A stretch of 64,000 nt of DNA from Bacillus sp. IITD106 (GCF_019459225.1 NZ_JAIAZY010000012.1:1-64000), one strand, 5' to 3'. Counted from the first letter of the stretch, positions 25,131 through 34,750 are shown. The notes: generated by a model from the letters alone, not told the origin. Numbers and translations are program-made.

Positions 25131-26393
25131 TTATTTACCAAGCTCTTTCTCAACTTTATCCAGTACTTCATCCCAAGCTTTGTCAGGATCTTTACCTGAT
25201 CTGGCTATATCCGTCAACGCTTCGTCATAGATTGAGTTTACCCTTGAATAATCAACCCCAAAGTATCTTGGCTTTACATTTTTAGCTGATTCCGAAAATA
25301 CTTTTGTTGTCTCTTGATTTCCAAAAAAGTCTTCTGGATTGCTCATTTTTTCATCTTCAAAGATGCTAGGAGTCGATGGGAATAAATCCATCGTTACATA
25401 GGATTGAAGTTGATTTTCTGGATTCATCATCCATTCAATGACTTTATAAGCCTCTTCTGGATGCTTAGAGCTTTTCAAAATCCCAATAAAAGATCCACCG
25501 TTGTTTCCATCTCCACCTGGAGCTCTCGCAATTCTCCATTTTCCGGCCGTATCAGGCGCGGCATCTTTCAAAATATTTTTCATCCATACTGCGCCTATGA
25601 AGGATGCTACTTGACCATTGTTCATAGCTGCGTTCCATTCTGGCCCATCACCCTCTGTATTGGCTGCTAATCCTTTTTTATGGACCGTGATGGCTCTATC
25701 CCACGATTCTTTAATATTGCCGGTATCACCAATAAAATTATCATTTTCATCAAAATATGCTTTATCTCCTTGACTCAAAGATTGAGTGAAGACTCTGTTA
25801 ATCGTATCGAACATTTTCGCATCAGTGGCGGACTGTAATTTTTCAGCCGCTGCAATATAATCATCCCAAGTTGCAAGTTCCTTGGTCACCTCTTCCGGAT
25901 CCGTAGGCAAACCAGCTTCAGCAAATAAATCTTCACGATAAAACAACGCTGTCGGACCAGTATCCATTGGAAGTGCAATGAGGTTCTTTTGATCAGGTGT
26001 TAATCCAAAGTTCCATTTCCACTCTAAATAATCACCCTTTATCTTATCAGCACCATAGTCTAATAGATTCACAAACTTATCATGATTCGGAAGAAATTCC
26101 GTCACCCAGTCGTTTAATCCAACAATATCAGGTGCACCCGTACTTGCTGTTAACGCTGTTTGCAGTTTTGTCTTATACTCCCCACCATCAATTTTTTGTG
26201 CCTTGATTGTAATGTCTGGAAACTGCTCGCTTACTTTTTTGATCAATTCGTCATCAATTGATCGATTCCAGTACCATAAAGTAAGTGTGACCTTTCCATC
26301 TTTTTCTCCCCCTGACGAGGATTTACTGCACCCAACCATTGAAAGCACTAACATAATGATGGTCAAAAAACTAAAAACTTTTCTCTTTGTCAT
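25131..26393 (-). CDS. Sugar-binding lipoprotein of ABC transporter (CUT1)
   Basis: The 420-residue protein has a lipoprotein signal peptide, MTKRKVFSFLTIIMLVLSMV before the lipobox Cys (LSMVGC), then a family 1 binding-protein fold (TLTLWYWNRSIDDELIKKVS, TGAPDIVGLNDWV). It would sit on the outer face of the membrane and deliver a sugar to the two permeases downstream. The ATG at 26391-26393 is chosen because the signal peptide starts there; the longer reading has 26 extra non-signal residues. It lies beside a mannose/fructose kinase and the gal genes. A LacI-type operator candidate lies about 65 nt upstream. Confidence 0.88.
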   Translation of the reverse strand: MTKRKVFSFLTIIMLVLSMVGCSKSSSGGEKDGKVTLTLWYWNRSIDDELIKKVSEQFPDITIKAQKIDGGEYKTKLQTALTASTGAPDIVGLNDWVTEFLPNHDKFVNLLDYGADKIKGDYLEWKWNFGLTPDQKNLIALPMDTGPTALFYREDLFAEAGLPTDPEEVTKELATWDDYIAAAEKLQSATDAKMFDTINRVFTQSLSQGDKAYFDENDNFIGDTGNIKESWDRAITVHKKGLAANTEGDGPEWNAAMNNGQVASFIGAVWMKNILKDAAPDTAGKWRIARAPGGDGNNGGSFIGILKSSKHPEEAYKVIEWMMNPENQLQSYVTMDLFPSTPSIFEDEKMSNPEDFFGNQETTKVFSESAKNVKPRYFGVDYSRVNSIYDEALTDIARSGKDPDKAWDEVLDKVEKELGK

Positions 26394-26456
26394 ACTTTGC
26401 ACCCCATCTTTTGTATTTGGTCTTAATTGTTCTCCTATTTGAATCATAGAAGATTC

Positions 26457-26466
26457 ATAACGATAA
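26457..26466. promoter_or_regulatory. Candidate LacI-type operator before the ABC binding-protein gene
   Basis: The minus strand reads TTATCGTTAT, eight of ten bases identical to the palindromic core TTATCGATAA found before lacI at 50278-50287. It lies 64 nt upstream of the start codon. Outside the core the dyad is weak. Confidence 0.4.
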
Positions 26467-26563
26467 ATCAATTAATTTTTATACTATTCCGAATATTAGA
26501 CATTTTTAAACAAATAGTGTCACGCTCGCATAAAAACCGTAATTTTTCAACAAAAAATAAATA

Positions 26564-26596
26564 CAGCATAATCTTCTAAAAAAGAAGATTACGCTG
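26564..26596 (-). terminator. Terminator after the ROK kinase gene
   Basis: CAGCGTAATCTTCT and AGAAGATTATGCTG form a 14-bp stem with one G-T pair, followed on the minus strand by TATTTATTTTTTG. It ends 12 nt from the kinase stop. Confidence 0.85.
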
Positions 26597-26608
26597 CATT
26601 ATTTTACA

Positions 26609-27487
26609 TTATTCGTTTTTTTCCAAAGCCCGCTTTGCTAGCATCAATGCTCCTGTAATTCCTGCATCATCCCCTAATAAAGGTGGAACGATGTAGTCTT
26701 CGATATGTTCAGTGATTTGTGGAAGTGGAACATACCCATTTAATAATTCTTGAACTTTTTTTCGAACAAGCGGAAAAATTTGTGCTTGCTTCATCACTCC
26801 GCCGCCCATAATAATTTTTTTTGGTGAAATCGTTAAAATATATTGCATAAGCGCCTGACCGAGATAATACGCTTCGATTTCCCACACTTCCTGCTTATCT
26901 TGAAGCTCATGCCCTTTTTGTCCCCATCGTTTTTCAATTGCCGGACCAGCGGCCATTCCTTCTAAACAATCCTTATGATAGGGGCAAAATCCTTCGAATG
27001 TATCTTCTGGATGTCTTTTTACTAAAACATGCCCCATTTCAGGATGAGATAGTCCTTGAAGTAAATTCCCTTGGACGACAGCTCCTGCCCCTACTCCAGT
27101 TCCTACCGTTATGTATAAGCAACTATCAAGTCCTTGAGCCGCTCCCTTCATCATTTCGCCAAGTGCTGCCACATTTACGTCCGTATTGAACTCAATCGGA
27201 ATTTGTAAAGCATCTTTCATCGTTTTCAAGAAAGGATAGTTCGTCCATCCCGGTTTTGGAGTAGACGTAATATTTCCGTACGTAGGACTATTTTGATTGA
27301 TATCAACCGGACCAAAAGACCCAATCCCAAGCGCCTTCACATCAAATTTTTTGAAAAAATTAATCACTTCCGGCATAGTTTGTTCCGGTGTTAACGTATC
27401 TATTTTCATTCGTTCAATGATTGTCCCATCCTCATTCCCAACTGCACAAACAAACTTCGTACCGCCTGCTTCAATGGCTCCAAGCAT
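26609..27487 (-). CDS. gmuE: ROK family sugar kinase (GmuE-type fructokinase/mannokinase)
   Basis: The 292-residue ROK kinase starts MLGAIEAGGTKFVCAVGNED with the phosphate loop, has the catalytic Asp in EFNTDVNVAALGE near residue 102, and a zinc site in GHVLVKRHPEDTFEGFCPYH (about 153-172) with CLEGMAAGPAIEKRWG. This is characteristic of GmuE/ScrK fructokinases, which phosphorylate fructose and often mannose. B. subtilis gmuE is in the glucomannan operon, and here mannosidase, PMI and galactose genes are near. A terminator follows. The exact substrate cannot be told. Confidence 0.85.
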   Translation of the reverse strand: MLGAIEAGGTKFVCAVGNEDGTIIERMKIDTLTPEQTMPEVINFFKKFDVKALGIGSFGPVDINQNSPTYGNITSTPKPGWTNYPFLKTMKDALQIPIEFNTDVNVAALGEMMKGAAQGLDSCLYITVGTGVGAGAVVQGNLLQGLSHPEMGHVLVKRHPEDTFEGFCPYHKDCLEGMAAGPAIEKRWGQKGHELQDKQEVWEIEAYYLGQALMQYILTISPKKIIMGGGVMKQAQIFPLVRKKVQELLNGYVPLPQITEHIEDYIVPPLLGDDAGITGALMLAKRALEKNE

Positions 27488-27568
27488 ATTTTAACACTCC
27501 ATCCTATTTAAGTACTTTTCCATCTTAGTCTACCATATTCGCAGGAAAATTTATCTAGAAAAATAGAA

Positions 27569-27589
27569 AGCCAGCTCTCAAGCTGACTT
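27569..27589 (-). terminator. Terminator of galT
   Basis: AAGTCAGCT-TGAG-AGCTGGCTT forms a stem directly at the galT stop codon, followed by TCTATTTTTC on the minus strand. Confidence 0.7.
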
Positions 27590-29114
27590 AAGAATTATTA
27601 ATCATCTGATCGATAAACTTTTTAAATGCTGCCTTGCCTTCTTCCGTTCTTTTAAAAACACCTGCATGTTCAAGCACTGTCGAAAAGACATGGCCAACTT
27701 CTTCTCGTAAAATTTCGTTAACATTATTTTCGTTAAGTTCTGGATGCTGTTCGATTACCTTGCAGGCCCAATCGGCATGTTTGTTTGTAAGATCGTCTTC
27801 TTCCAGTCTTGTTTTATAGTTTGACTCAAGCAAATATTCTCCAACGACCTGGAGTTCTTCTTTTAATCGTCCAGGTAAAACGGCGAGTCCCATCACTTCG
27901 ATCAACCCAATGTTTTCTTTTTTAATATGATGGACTTCAGCGTGAGGATGGAAAATGCCGAGTGGATGCTCGTCGTTCGTACGATTATTTCGCAGGACGA
28001 TGTCGAATTCGAACATTCCATTTACCATCCGGACGATAGGCGTGACCGTATTATGCGGTTCTGAACCACTTGCAGCATGGATTTCCACTGCTGGGTCGCT
28101 ATAATATTTCCACGAGTTCAAAATATAAGCCGCAAGATCAGCCATCTGGCCGCGGTCCTTTCCACGGAGACGAATGACAGACATCGGCCAGCGCACTATT
28201 CCCGCTTCGATTTCTTCATAACCTGGAATTATGAACGTATCTTCCATTTCCGCTTTCGCCATAGGGAAAACATGATTCCCACCTTGGAAATGATCGTGGC
28301 TTAAAATCGATCCACCGACGATCGGAATATCCGCATTGGAACCAATAAAATAATGAGGAAACTGCTCGGCGAAAGCTAGCAGTCTTTCAAAGCCAGCCTT
28401 CGATATTTTCATTGGCCGATGCTCAGCTGAGAAAACGATTGCATGCTCATTGTAATAAACATATGGAGAAAATTGCAGAAACCATTCTTCACCATTTAAA
28501 TTCACAGGAATAATGCGGTGATTTTGTCTTGCCGGGTGGTCGACTCGCCCCGCATACCCAACATTCTCCTTACAAAGCAAACATTCTGGATACACAGCGA
28601 CTTCTTTTTTATTTTTATTGGCTGCAATCGCAACGGGATCTTTTTCAGGCTTCGATAAATTGATCGTAATCTCAAGATCACCATACGGAGTCGGAGAAAA
28701 CCAATGTTCATTTTTCGCCACCCTGTCAGTTCGAATATAATGAGAATCTTGGGATAGACGATAAAAATAACTAGTCGCTGCCTCGGCACCTTCATTTTTA
28801 TAAATGTCATAAAACGTATGAATAATCGTTGATGGACGAGCGATAAACGCACCCATTAATTCCGTATCGAGTAAATCTCGAAACGTGACTGTATTATGAG
28901 GAAGTCTCCCATTTTCGGCTGCCCAATCTAAAATATTGGCAAGTATTCTCGCGGGGGAATGATCGTCCGGAGCCTTCACATCAACGGATTTCCAATCTTC
29001 AAGACCTAACGTGGAAAGCAACTCATTCCGTACAAAATCAACATCCCACGTTTCAATCAGCCTTTTTTTCAATCCATATTGAATCAGCTCTTCCAACGCT
29101 TCATATATATTCAT
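27588..29114 (-). CDS. galT: UDP-glucose-hexose-1-phosphate uridylyltransferase (class II GalT)
   Basis: The 508-residue protein is the long Gram-positive GalT type: NHRIIPVNLNGEEWFLQFSP near residue 202, IPIVGGSILSHDHFQGGNHV near 263 and GIFHPHAEVHHIKKENIGLI near 402. It converts galactose-1-phosphate and UDP-glucose to UDP-galactose and glucose-1-phosphate in the Leloir pathway. galE and galK precede it on the same strand, with a 128-nt space before it that contains no recognised gene or clear terminator. The start follows AAAGGGGCGATAAC. Confidence 0.95.
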   Translation of the reverse strand: MNIYEALEELIQYGLKKRLIETWDVDFVRNELLSTLGLEDWKSVDVKAPDDHSPARILANILDWAAENGRLPHNTVTFRDLLDTELMGAFIARPSTIIHTFYDIYKNEGAEAATSYFYRLSQDSHYIRTDRVAKNEHWFSPTPYGDLEITINLSKPEKDPVAIAANKNKKEVAVYPECLLCKENVGYAGRVDHPARQNHRIIPVNLNGEEWFLQFSPYVYYNEHAIVFSAEHRPMKISKAGFERLLAFAEQFPHYFIGSNADIPIVGGSILSHDHFQGGNHVFPMAKAEMEDTFIIPGYEEIEAGIVRWPMSVIRLRGKDRGQMADLAAYILNSWKYYSDPAVEIHAASGSEPHNTVTPIVRMVNGMFEFDIVLRNNRTNDEHPLGIFHPHAEVHHIKKENIGLIEVMGLAVLPGRLKEELQVVGEYLLESNYKTRLEEDDLTNKHADWACKVIEQHPELNENNVNEILREEVGHVFSTVLEHAGVFKRTEEGKAAFKKFIDQMINNS

Positions 29115-29242
29115 GTTATCGCCCCTTTCGTTTTTTAGTTTTATATCTGTGATGAGAACACTGATTTCATAGGGAACAATCGCTTATGCGGGAGCACCTC
29201 TTCCTAAGATACCCCGCAAAGAAGATTTTCTCCTCTAAAAAA

Positions 29243-30232
29243 TCACTCCACATACCCATTCGGATGCTTTTGGAACCACGCCCACGCACTTTCAATCATA
29301 GATTCGAGTGAATCGTACTTTGGATTCCAGCCTAATTCTTTTTTCGCTTTTTCTGATGAAGCTACAAGTTTTGCTGGATCTCCCGCGCGTCTTGGGGCTA
29401 CCTTTTCTGGGATTTCTTTTCCAGTTACTTTTCGGGCAGTGTCAATAACTTCCTTGACACTGAATCCATTTCCGTTCCCCAAATTGTACGTTCCACTTTC
29501 ACCTGTTTTCCGTAATTTTTCAATCGCTAAAATATGAGCCTCGACTAAATCCATCACGTGAATATAGTCACGGATACACGTTCCGTCAGGAGTGTCGTAA
29601 TCATCGCCAAAAATAGCAATTTCATCACGTTTTCCAAGCGCTGCTTCCAAAATAATTGGAATTAGATGTGTCTCAGGGGTATGATCTTCGCCAATGATTC
29701 CATTCGAATGGGTGCCGGCTACATTGAAATAGCGAAGGACAACATAGTGAATACCGTAAGCTTGCTCGCACCACTTTAACATTTTTTCAATAGCGAGTTT
29801 CGTTTCGCCATATGGATTCGTTGGAGCCGTAACAGCCGATTCTTGAATCGGCATTTCTTCTGGTTCTCCGTAAACTGCCGCCGTCGATGAAAATACGATA
29901 TTTTTAACATTGTATTTATTCATCGCTTTAACAAGGGAAATAGCGCCGCCAACGTTGTTATCGTAATATTGAAGCGGTTTTTGGACACTCTCTCCAACTA
30001 ATGAATCCGCCGCAAAATGCATGATCGAATCAATCTTATTTTCGGTAAAAACGAGATCTAGAAAAGGTTCATCCCTTAAATCACCATCATAAAATACAGC
30101 TCCATCTAAAAGTGCAGCCGAATGTCCCTTTTGCAGGTTGTCGATTACGACTACATCTTCCCCACGTGCTAGTAATTCTGCCACCGCGTGACTTCCTATA
30201 TATCCAGCTCCACCGCAAACTAAAATTGCCAT
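29243..30232 (-). CDS. galE: UDP-glucose 4-epimerase GalE
   Basis: The 329-residue short-chain dehydrogenase-type enzyme has the NAD-binding motif MAILVCGGAGYIGSHAVAEL at its start, the catalytic SSTAAVYG and YGETK (Tyr-x3-Lys) near residues 116-147, and the typical GTCIRDYIHVMDLVEAHILA. It interconverts UDP-galactose and UDP-glucose. It lies 27 nt after galK. The start follows GAGGAGGAATTGGG. Confidence 0.96.
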   Translation of the reverse strand: MAILVCGGAGYIGSHAVAELLARGEDVVVIDNLQKGHSAALLDGAVFYDGDLRDEPFLDLVFTENKIDSIMHFAADSLVGESVQKPLQYYDNNVGGAISLVKAMNKYNVKNIVFSSTAAVYGEPEEMPIQESAVTAPTNPYGETKLAIEKMLKWCEQAYGIHYVVLRYFNVAGTHSNGIIGEDHTPETHLIPIILEAALGKRDEIAIFGDDYDTPDGTCIRDYIHVMDLVEAHILAIEKLRKTGESGTYNLGNGNGFSVKEVIDTARKVTGKEIPEKVAPRRAGDPAKLVASSEKAKKELGWNPKYDSLESMIESAWAWFQKHPNGYVE

Positions 30233-30259
30233 CCCAATTCCTCCTCAAAGTTAGGTCTT

Positions 30260-31429
30260 TTACTCTGTAATTTCTTTTGCTCCGTCGCCAATTCCCACTA
30301 CGTAGAAATCAGCTTTTAGGCCCGTTGCTTCTTCATACGCATCCCCAACATTTTTAACAAAGTCATCTAGCTTTTCTTTATTGACAAGATTAATCGTACA
30401 GCCGCCAAATCCCGCTCCTGTCATTCTAGCTCCCAGCACATCTTCATTCCACGCCGCTTCGACAAGAGCATCAAGCTCTTTTCCTGTTACTTCATAATCT
30501 TTCATCAATGATAAGTGTGAGGCATTCATTAATTTACCAAACGCTTCAAGATCCCCATCGTTTAATTTATCAACCGCAACTAACGTACGTGCATTTTCTG
30601 ACACTGCATGCTTGGCACGTTTACGATCCGTTTCATTTTCAATCAAATATTTATGAGCTTCAAATTCATCGACAGTTAAATCGCTAAGTGTTTGAATATC
30701 GAGCTCTTTTTGCAACTCGGCAAGTGCTCTTTCACACTCAGCTCGGCGCTCATTATATTTCGAATCGGCCAACCCTCTGCGCTTATTCGTGTTGGCAATG
30801 ACGAGAACGTGATCGGTTAATTGCAACGGGGTATATTTATAATCCAACGATTGGCAGTCAAGTAAAATGGCATGTCCTTCTTTTCCCATTCCACATGCGA
30901 ATTGATCCATGATTCCACAATTTACACCAACAAATTCATTTTCAGCCTTTTGAGCATATTTTACAATTTGCACAAGATCATTATTTAAATTAAAAAGTTC
31001 ATTAATCATAACCCCCGTCGCAAGTTCAATCGATGCCGATGAGGAAAGACCCGCTCCGTTAGGGATATTCCCGTAAAAAAGTAAATCTAGTCCAGTTGGA
31101 ATGGATTTCCCTTCTTTTTGAAAAACATCTACAACCCCTTTCGGATAATTAGCCCAATCATCTTCTTCCTTATATGTAAGGTCATCCAACTGAGCTTCCA
31201 TCACACCTGCATGAGGAAAATTCATGGAATAAAAACGGAGAAGTTTATCGTCTCTTTTCCTTGCCAATACGGTTGTTCCAACATCTAATGCACACGGAAA
31301 AACATGCCCTCCATTATAATCAGTGTGCTCACCAATCAAGTTCACCCTGCCAGGGGCAAAAAACGTACGAATACTTCCATGGTCTCCATAGATTTGGGCA
31401 AACTTTTCACGTAATTCATTTTTTTTCAT
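30260..31429 (-). CDS. galK: Galactokinase GalK
   Basis: The 389-residue GHMP kinase has the galactokinase signature GRVNLIGEHTDYNGGHVFPC near residues 27-46, the ATP-binding loop IPNGAGLSSSASIELATG near 122 and the C-terminal MTGAGFGGCTINLV. It phosphorylates galactose as the first Leloir step. It is the first gene of galK-galE-galT and is divergent from the ROK repressor gene, whose product likely controls it. Confidence 0.96.
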   Translation of the reverse strand: MKKNELREKFAQIYGDHGSIRTFFAPGRVNLIGEHTDYNGGHVFPCALDVGTTVLARKRDDKLLRFYSMNFPHAGVMEAQLDDLTYKEEDDWANYPKGVVDVFQKEGKSIPTGLDLLFYGNIPNGAGLSSSASIELATGVMINELFNLNNDLVQIVKYAQKAENEFVGVNCGIMDQFACGMGKEGHAILLDCQSLDYKYTPLQLTDHVLVIANTNKRRGLADSKYNERRAECERALAELQKELDIQTLSDLTVDEFEAHKYLIENETDRKRAKHAVSENARTLVAVDKLNDGDLEAFGKLMNASHLSLMKDYEVTGKELDALVEAAWNEDVLGARMTGAGFGGCTINLVNKEKLDDFVKNVGDAYEEATGLKADFYVVGIGDGAKEITE

Positions 31430-31500
31430 GTCATGTCACCTCTTAATTTTTAAAAATTGACTTTCTTAATTAATTTAACTTACTATAATGTTATTATAAG

Positions 31501-31512
31501 AATACAAGTATT
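31501..31512. promoter_or_regulatory. Palindrome in the galK/ROK-repressor intergenic region
   Basis: AATACAAGTATT, a near-palindrome (AATAC-NN-GTATT), lies between the divergent galK and ROK repressor genes, 23 nt before the latter's start. A TATAAT at 31485-31490 lies just upstream on the plus strand. It is a candidate operator only. Confidence 0.35.
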
Positions 31513-31535
31513 GCAACAAAGGAGTTGCTTTTTCA

Positions 31536-32747
31536 ATGAAAAAAGGTAGCTTTCAATGGATGAAATCATTAAATCGAACCATCATTTTAAATAAAATACG
31601 TAGAGATGGACCGATTTCCCGTGCCCAAATTGCGAAGGAAACAAAATTGACGCCACCGACTGTCAGCAGTCTTGTCAGCGAATTGATTGAAAAAGAACTT
31701 GTCGTTGAAAGTGAGCAAGGCGAATCCATTGGCGGAAGAAAACCTACATTATTAGTGATTAATAGCAATCGTTTCTATATTATAGGATTGGATGTTGGGG
31801 CGAAAAAGATTCGTGCTATTCTTATTGATTTAGCCGGAAAAACAATTGATAAAACACAAACCCTTATTTCTGCACCTATTTCCAAAGATGATTTACTCGT
31901 ATTAATTAAACGAACCATCTCCGATTTAACAAATGCACATGACACAAAAGAAATAATCGGCATCGGAGTAGGAATGCATGGCGCTGTTGATGTGGAAAAG
32001 GGGACAAGTTTATTTGCACCTGGTTTAAATTTGAGGGATATTCCTATAAAAAAATCACTGGAAATGGAATATGAAGTTCCCGTCATCGTTGACAATGACG
32101 TCAGGGCTATGGCCTTCGGCGAATATTGGTTTACAGATGAAAAAAAAGACGAGAACATCGTCACTGTAAATATCGGAAATGGAGTCGGAGCAGGCATTGT
32201 TTTGAACGGAAAAATCTTTCACGGCAAGTCCGATTTAGCCGGTGAAATTGGACATATGACGATTGATTTACATGGAAGAACTTGTTCGTGCGGAAATATT
32301 GGCTGCTGGCAGACACTTATTTCAGGTCCAGCTATAGCGGAGGCGGCTGTAAGAAGGATAGAGTTGAGTTCAAAGAGCATGCTTACTGATATGGTTGATG
32401 GCGTTTTGCGGAGAGTAGAAGGAAAAACTGTGTATGAGGCGGCTAGTAGAGGTGATGCACTCTCTATAGAGATTTTAGAAAAAACGGGAGAATACATTGG
32501 AATTGGATTAACAAATTTAATCCATATATTAAACCCAGCGAAAATCATTATCGGCGGCGGAGTGGCAAGTGCAAGTCCAATTATTTTGCCAAAAATAAAA
32601 GAAACGATCGCACAAAGAGGTCTAACTCAACAAGCAAAAGCAACTCCTATTTTTTGTTCTAATCTAGGATCATACGGAACCGCTCTAGGGGCATCTGCTC
32701 TAGTTCTTGGCGAAATTTTTGAAGGGGATATTTCGGTTGTCGATTAA
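31536..32747 (+). CDS. ROK family transcriptional repressor (XylR/NagC type), likely galactose regulator
   Basis: The 403-residue protein has an N-terminal winged helix (GPISRAQIAKETKLTPPTVS at about 26-45) and a sugar-kinase-like ROK domain with DNDVRAMAFGEYWF, GEIGHMTID and the zinc-binding CSCGNIGCWQT near 257-267. Such proteins repress sugar genes until the sugar binds. It is divergent from galK with 106 nt between. Control of the gal genes is inferred from position. The start follows AAAGGAG. Confidence 0.85.
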   Translation: MKKGSFQWMKSLNRTIILNKIRRDGPISRAQIAKETKLTPPTVSSLVSELIEKELVVESEQGESIGGRKPTLLVINSNRFYIIGLDVGAKKIRAILIDLAGKTIDKTQTLISAPISKDDLLVLIKRTISDLTNAHDTKEIIGIGVGMHGAVDVEKGTSLFAPGLNLRDIPIKKSLEMEYEVPVIVDNDVRAMAFGEYWFTDEKKDENIVTVNIGNGVGAGIVLNGKIFHGKSDLAGEIGHMTIDLHGRTCSCGNIGCWQTLISGPAIAEAAVRRIELSSKSMLTDMVDGVLRRVEGKTVYEAASRGDALSIEILEKTGEYIGIGLTNLIHILNPAKIIIGGGVASASPIILPKIKETIAQRGLTQQAKATPIFCSNLGSYGTALGASALVLGEIFEGDISVVD

Positions 32748-32792
32748 TTTTTTGGCTTTAATGATAAATGTCGATATACTCTCCAAAGGATT

Positions 32793-33085
32793 TCAAATAT
32801 ATTCTTGAATCCCAGCATTATTCGCGATTAACTTTATTGGATTTCAATTTTATTCGTGAATCCCAGCTTAATTCGCGATTAACTCCTTTGGATTTCAATC
32901 TTATTCGTGAATCCCAGCTTAATTCGCGTTTAACTTCATTGGATTTCAATTTTATTCGTGAATCCCAGCTTAATTCGCGATTTACTTTATTGAATTTCAA
33001 TCTTATTCGTGAATCCAGCCTTCATTCGCGATTTACTTCATTGGTTTTCAATTTTATTCGTGAATACCGCCATAATTCGCGATTA
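32793..33085. repeat. Minisatellite A: about six tandem copies of a 51-nt unit
   Basis: Units share TTATTCGTGAATCCCAGC, then TTAATTCGCGATTAAC, then a GGATTTCAA spacer. Each contains two CG-centred half sites, ATTCGTGAAT and TTCGCGATTAA, in dyad orientation. The array lies between the ROK repressor and the LysM-M14 gene. Some frames stay open because 51 is divisible by three, but no start site or known domain supports translation. Nothing else was recognised in the 450-nt gap. Confidence 0.88.
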
Positions 33086-33198
33086 TATAGTTGAGTTATC
33101 ATATACGCTTCTTTATTAATACAATAATATGGGATTCTGTCATTTTTCTTATCTTTTCACATACTACTAAATTGATAAAGGTTTTTGGAGGGACGCAA

Positions 33199-34380
33199 AT
33201 GGAGATTCAAGTCCGGTCTGGGGATACTCTTTGGCATTTTAGCCAGTTATTTTTTATTCCGATGGTTCTAATCATTGATTCCAATCCGGGTATAAATCCG
33301 AATGCTCTCCAAGTAGGGCAAACTATAAAAATTCCTGGTTTCACAGAACAATCGTACACAATCCGCTCGGGAGATACGTTTTGGAAAATTGCGCAATCTC
33401 ATCAATTAAATATTGATGCGTTACTTCTTTTGAATCAAAATATGAATCCAAGTCAACTTCAAGTCGGGCAAAAAATTCGCCTTCCATTAAGAGTGACTAC
33501 ATTAACGATGGATGGCGTGGATCATTACAATTTTCAAAGAATGCAAAATGACATTGAAAAATTACTGGCTATCTATCCTTTCGTAGGAAAAAGAGAAGCG
33601 GGAAAAAGTGTGGACAATTTATCGTTATCCGATTTACGTATAGGAAAAACGAATCGAAAAATCCAAATGAACGCTTCCTTCCACGCAAATGAGTGGATTA
33701 CGTCACCGATTTTAATGAAATTTTTAAATGAATATTTGCTTGCTTTGACGAATGGACAAAATATTAGTGGAGTTTCTGCTTTATCTATTTATGAAAGAAC
33801 TCAACTATCTGCTGTTCCGATGGTAAATCCCGATGGAGTAAATCTAGTGTTAAACGGCCCACCTGCGGGAAAACGCGAGGAAGTCATTCGTTTGAATCGG
33901 GGGAGCACTGACTTTTCAGGATGGAAGGCAAATATTCGTGGTGTCGATTTGAATAAGCAATTTCCTGCAAAATGGGAATTTGAGAAGGAGCGAAAACCTA
34001 AAGTACCTGGGCCAAGAGACTTTCCAGGAACTTCACCATTGTCTGAGCCAGAATCAAAAGCGATGGCCGATCTTGTTAGAAATGAAAGCTTTGCCCAACT
34101 TTTAGCATTGCATACACAGGGCCGGGAAATTTATTGGGGCTACGAAGGGCTTGAACCTCCTGAATCAGAAGTACTCGCCAATGATTTCGCTAGACTGAGT
34201 GGATATACAGCAGTCCGCTACGTCGATAGCTTTGTCGGCTATAAAGATTGGTTCATTCAAGATTTTCGCAGACCAGGATTTACTATTGAACTTGGACTTG
34301 GCCAAAACCCTCTTCCCATTTCACAATTTGACGAAATTTATGCTCACGTAAAACCATTGTTAGTTCGAGCACTAATTTAA
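33199..34380 (+). CDS. LysM-containing M14 peptidase (gamma-D-glutamyl-L-diamino acid endopeptidase-like)
   Basis: The 393-residue protein starts MEIQVRSGDTLWHFSQLFFI with a first LysM repeat (1-45) and a second (SYTIRSGDTFWKIAQSHQLN, 50-95), then an M14 zinc carboxypeptidase domain. Visible zinc ligands are His and Glu in FHANEW and a later His in LALHTQG; the catalytic Glu is in FTIELGLGQNP. Such enzymes cut peptidoglycan stem peptides after gamma-D-Glu, often in sporulation. The ATG at 33199-33201 follows TTGGAGGGACGCAA; the longer frame upstream lacks this. No signal peptide is seen, as in the spore-forming-cell enzyme type. Confidence 0.88.
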   Translation: MEIQVRSGDTLWHFSQLFFIPMVLIIDSNPGINPNALQVGQTIKIPGFTEQSYTIRSGDTFWKIAQSHQLNIDALLLLNQNMNPSQLQVGQKIRLPLRVTTLTMDGVDHYNFQRMQNDIEKLLAIYPFVGKREAGKSVDNLSLSDLRIGKTNRKIQMNASFHANEWITSPILMKFLNEYLLALTNGQNISGVSALSIYERTQLSAVPMVNPDGVNLVLNGPPAGKREEVIRLNRGSTDFSGWKANIRGVDLNKQFPAKWEFEKERKPKVPGPRDFPGTSPLSEPESKAMADLVRNESFAQLLALHTQGREIYWGYEGLEPPESEVLANDFARLSGYTAVRYVDSFVGYKDWFIQDFRRPGFTIELGLGQNPLPISQFDEIYAHVKPLLVRALI

Positions 34381-34419
34381 GAGTATTCACGTTTTTGAGG
34401 ATTTTTTTGTAAAAAAAAA

Positions 34420-34452
34420 GAGAAAGGACAGACTCATTAAGTCTATCCTCTC
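34420..34452 (-). terminator. Terminator of the YjcZ gene
   Basis: GAGAGGATAGACT and AGTCTGTCCTTTCTC pair on the minus strand and are followed by nine T residues. It may also stop transcription from the M14 gene in the opposite direction. Confidence 0.85.
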
Positions 34453-34463
34453 CCTTAAGCATT

Positions 34464-34565
34464 TTAATAGTAACCTCCGCCAACAAATGCTGTCCCAACA
34501 ATAATCAACAAGATAAACAGGACAACAATTAGTGCGAAGCCAGATCCATGTCCGCCTCCACTCAT
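34464..34565 (-). CDS. YjcZ family sporulation peptide, 33 residues
   Basis: The minus strand encodes [20 protein letters not shown], then [13 protein letters not shown]. This is the pattern of YjcZ-type small membrane proteins made during sporulation: a Gly-rich start, one hydrophobic helix and a GGGYY-like end. GGGGGTGTAACCTT precedes the ATG. A CATAAGATA sequence at 34597-34605 (minus strand) resembles a sigma-K/E -10 element, but a -35 at proper spacing is not clear. Its small size makes it easy to miss. Confidence 0.88.
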   Translation of the reverse strand: MSGGGHGSGFALIVVLFILLIIVGTAFVGGGYY

Positions 34566-34750
34566 AAGGTTACACCCCCTTTTTATCGGGATGATTTATC
34601 TTATGAGAAATAACTAATATAGGAGTGGACATTCACTTAGACTTTTGAATCATTCTAAGCTATTTTATTATATTCAAATAAAAGGACTGGCCACTTAATC
34701 GCAAAATGTATCAAGTATTGGGATAAGGTTTGTTTGCAATGAAAAAAGGA

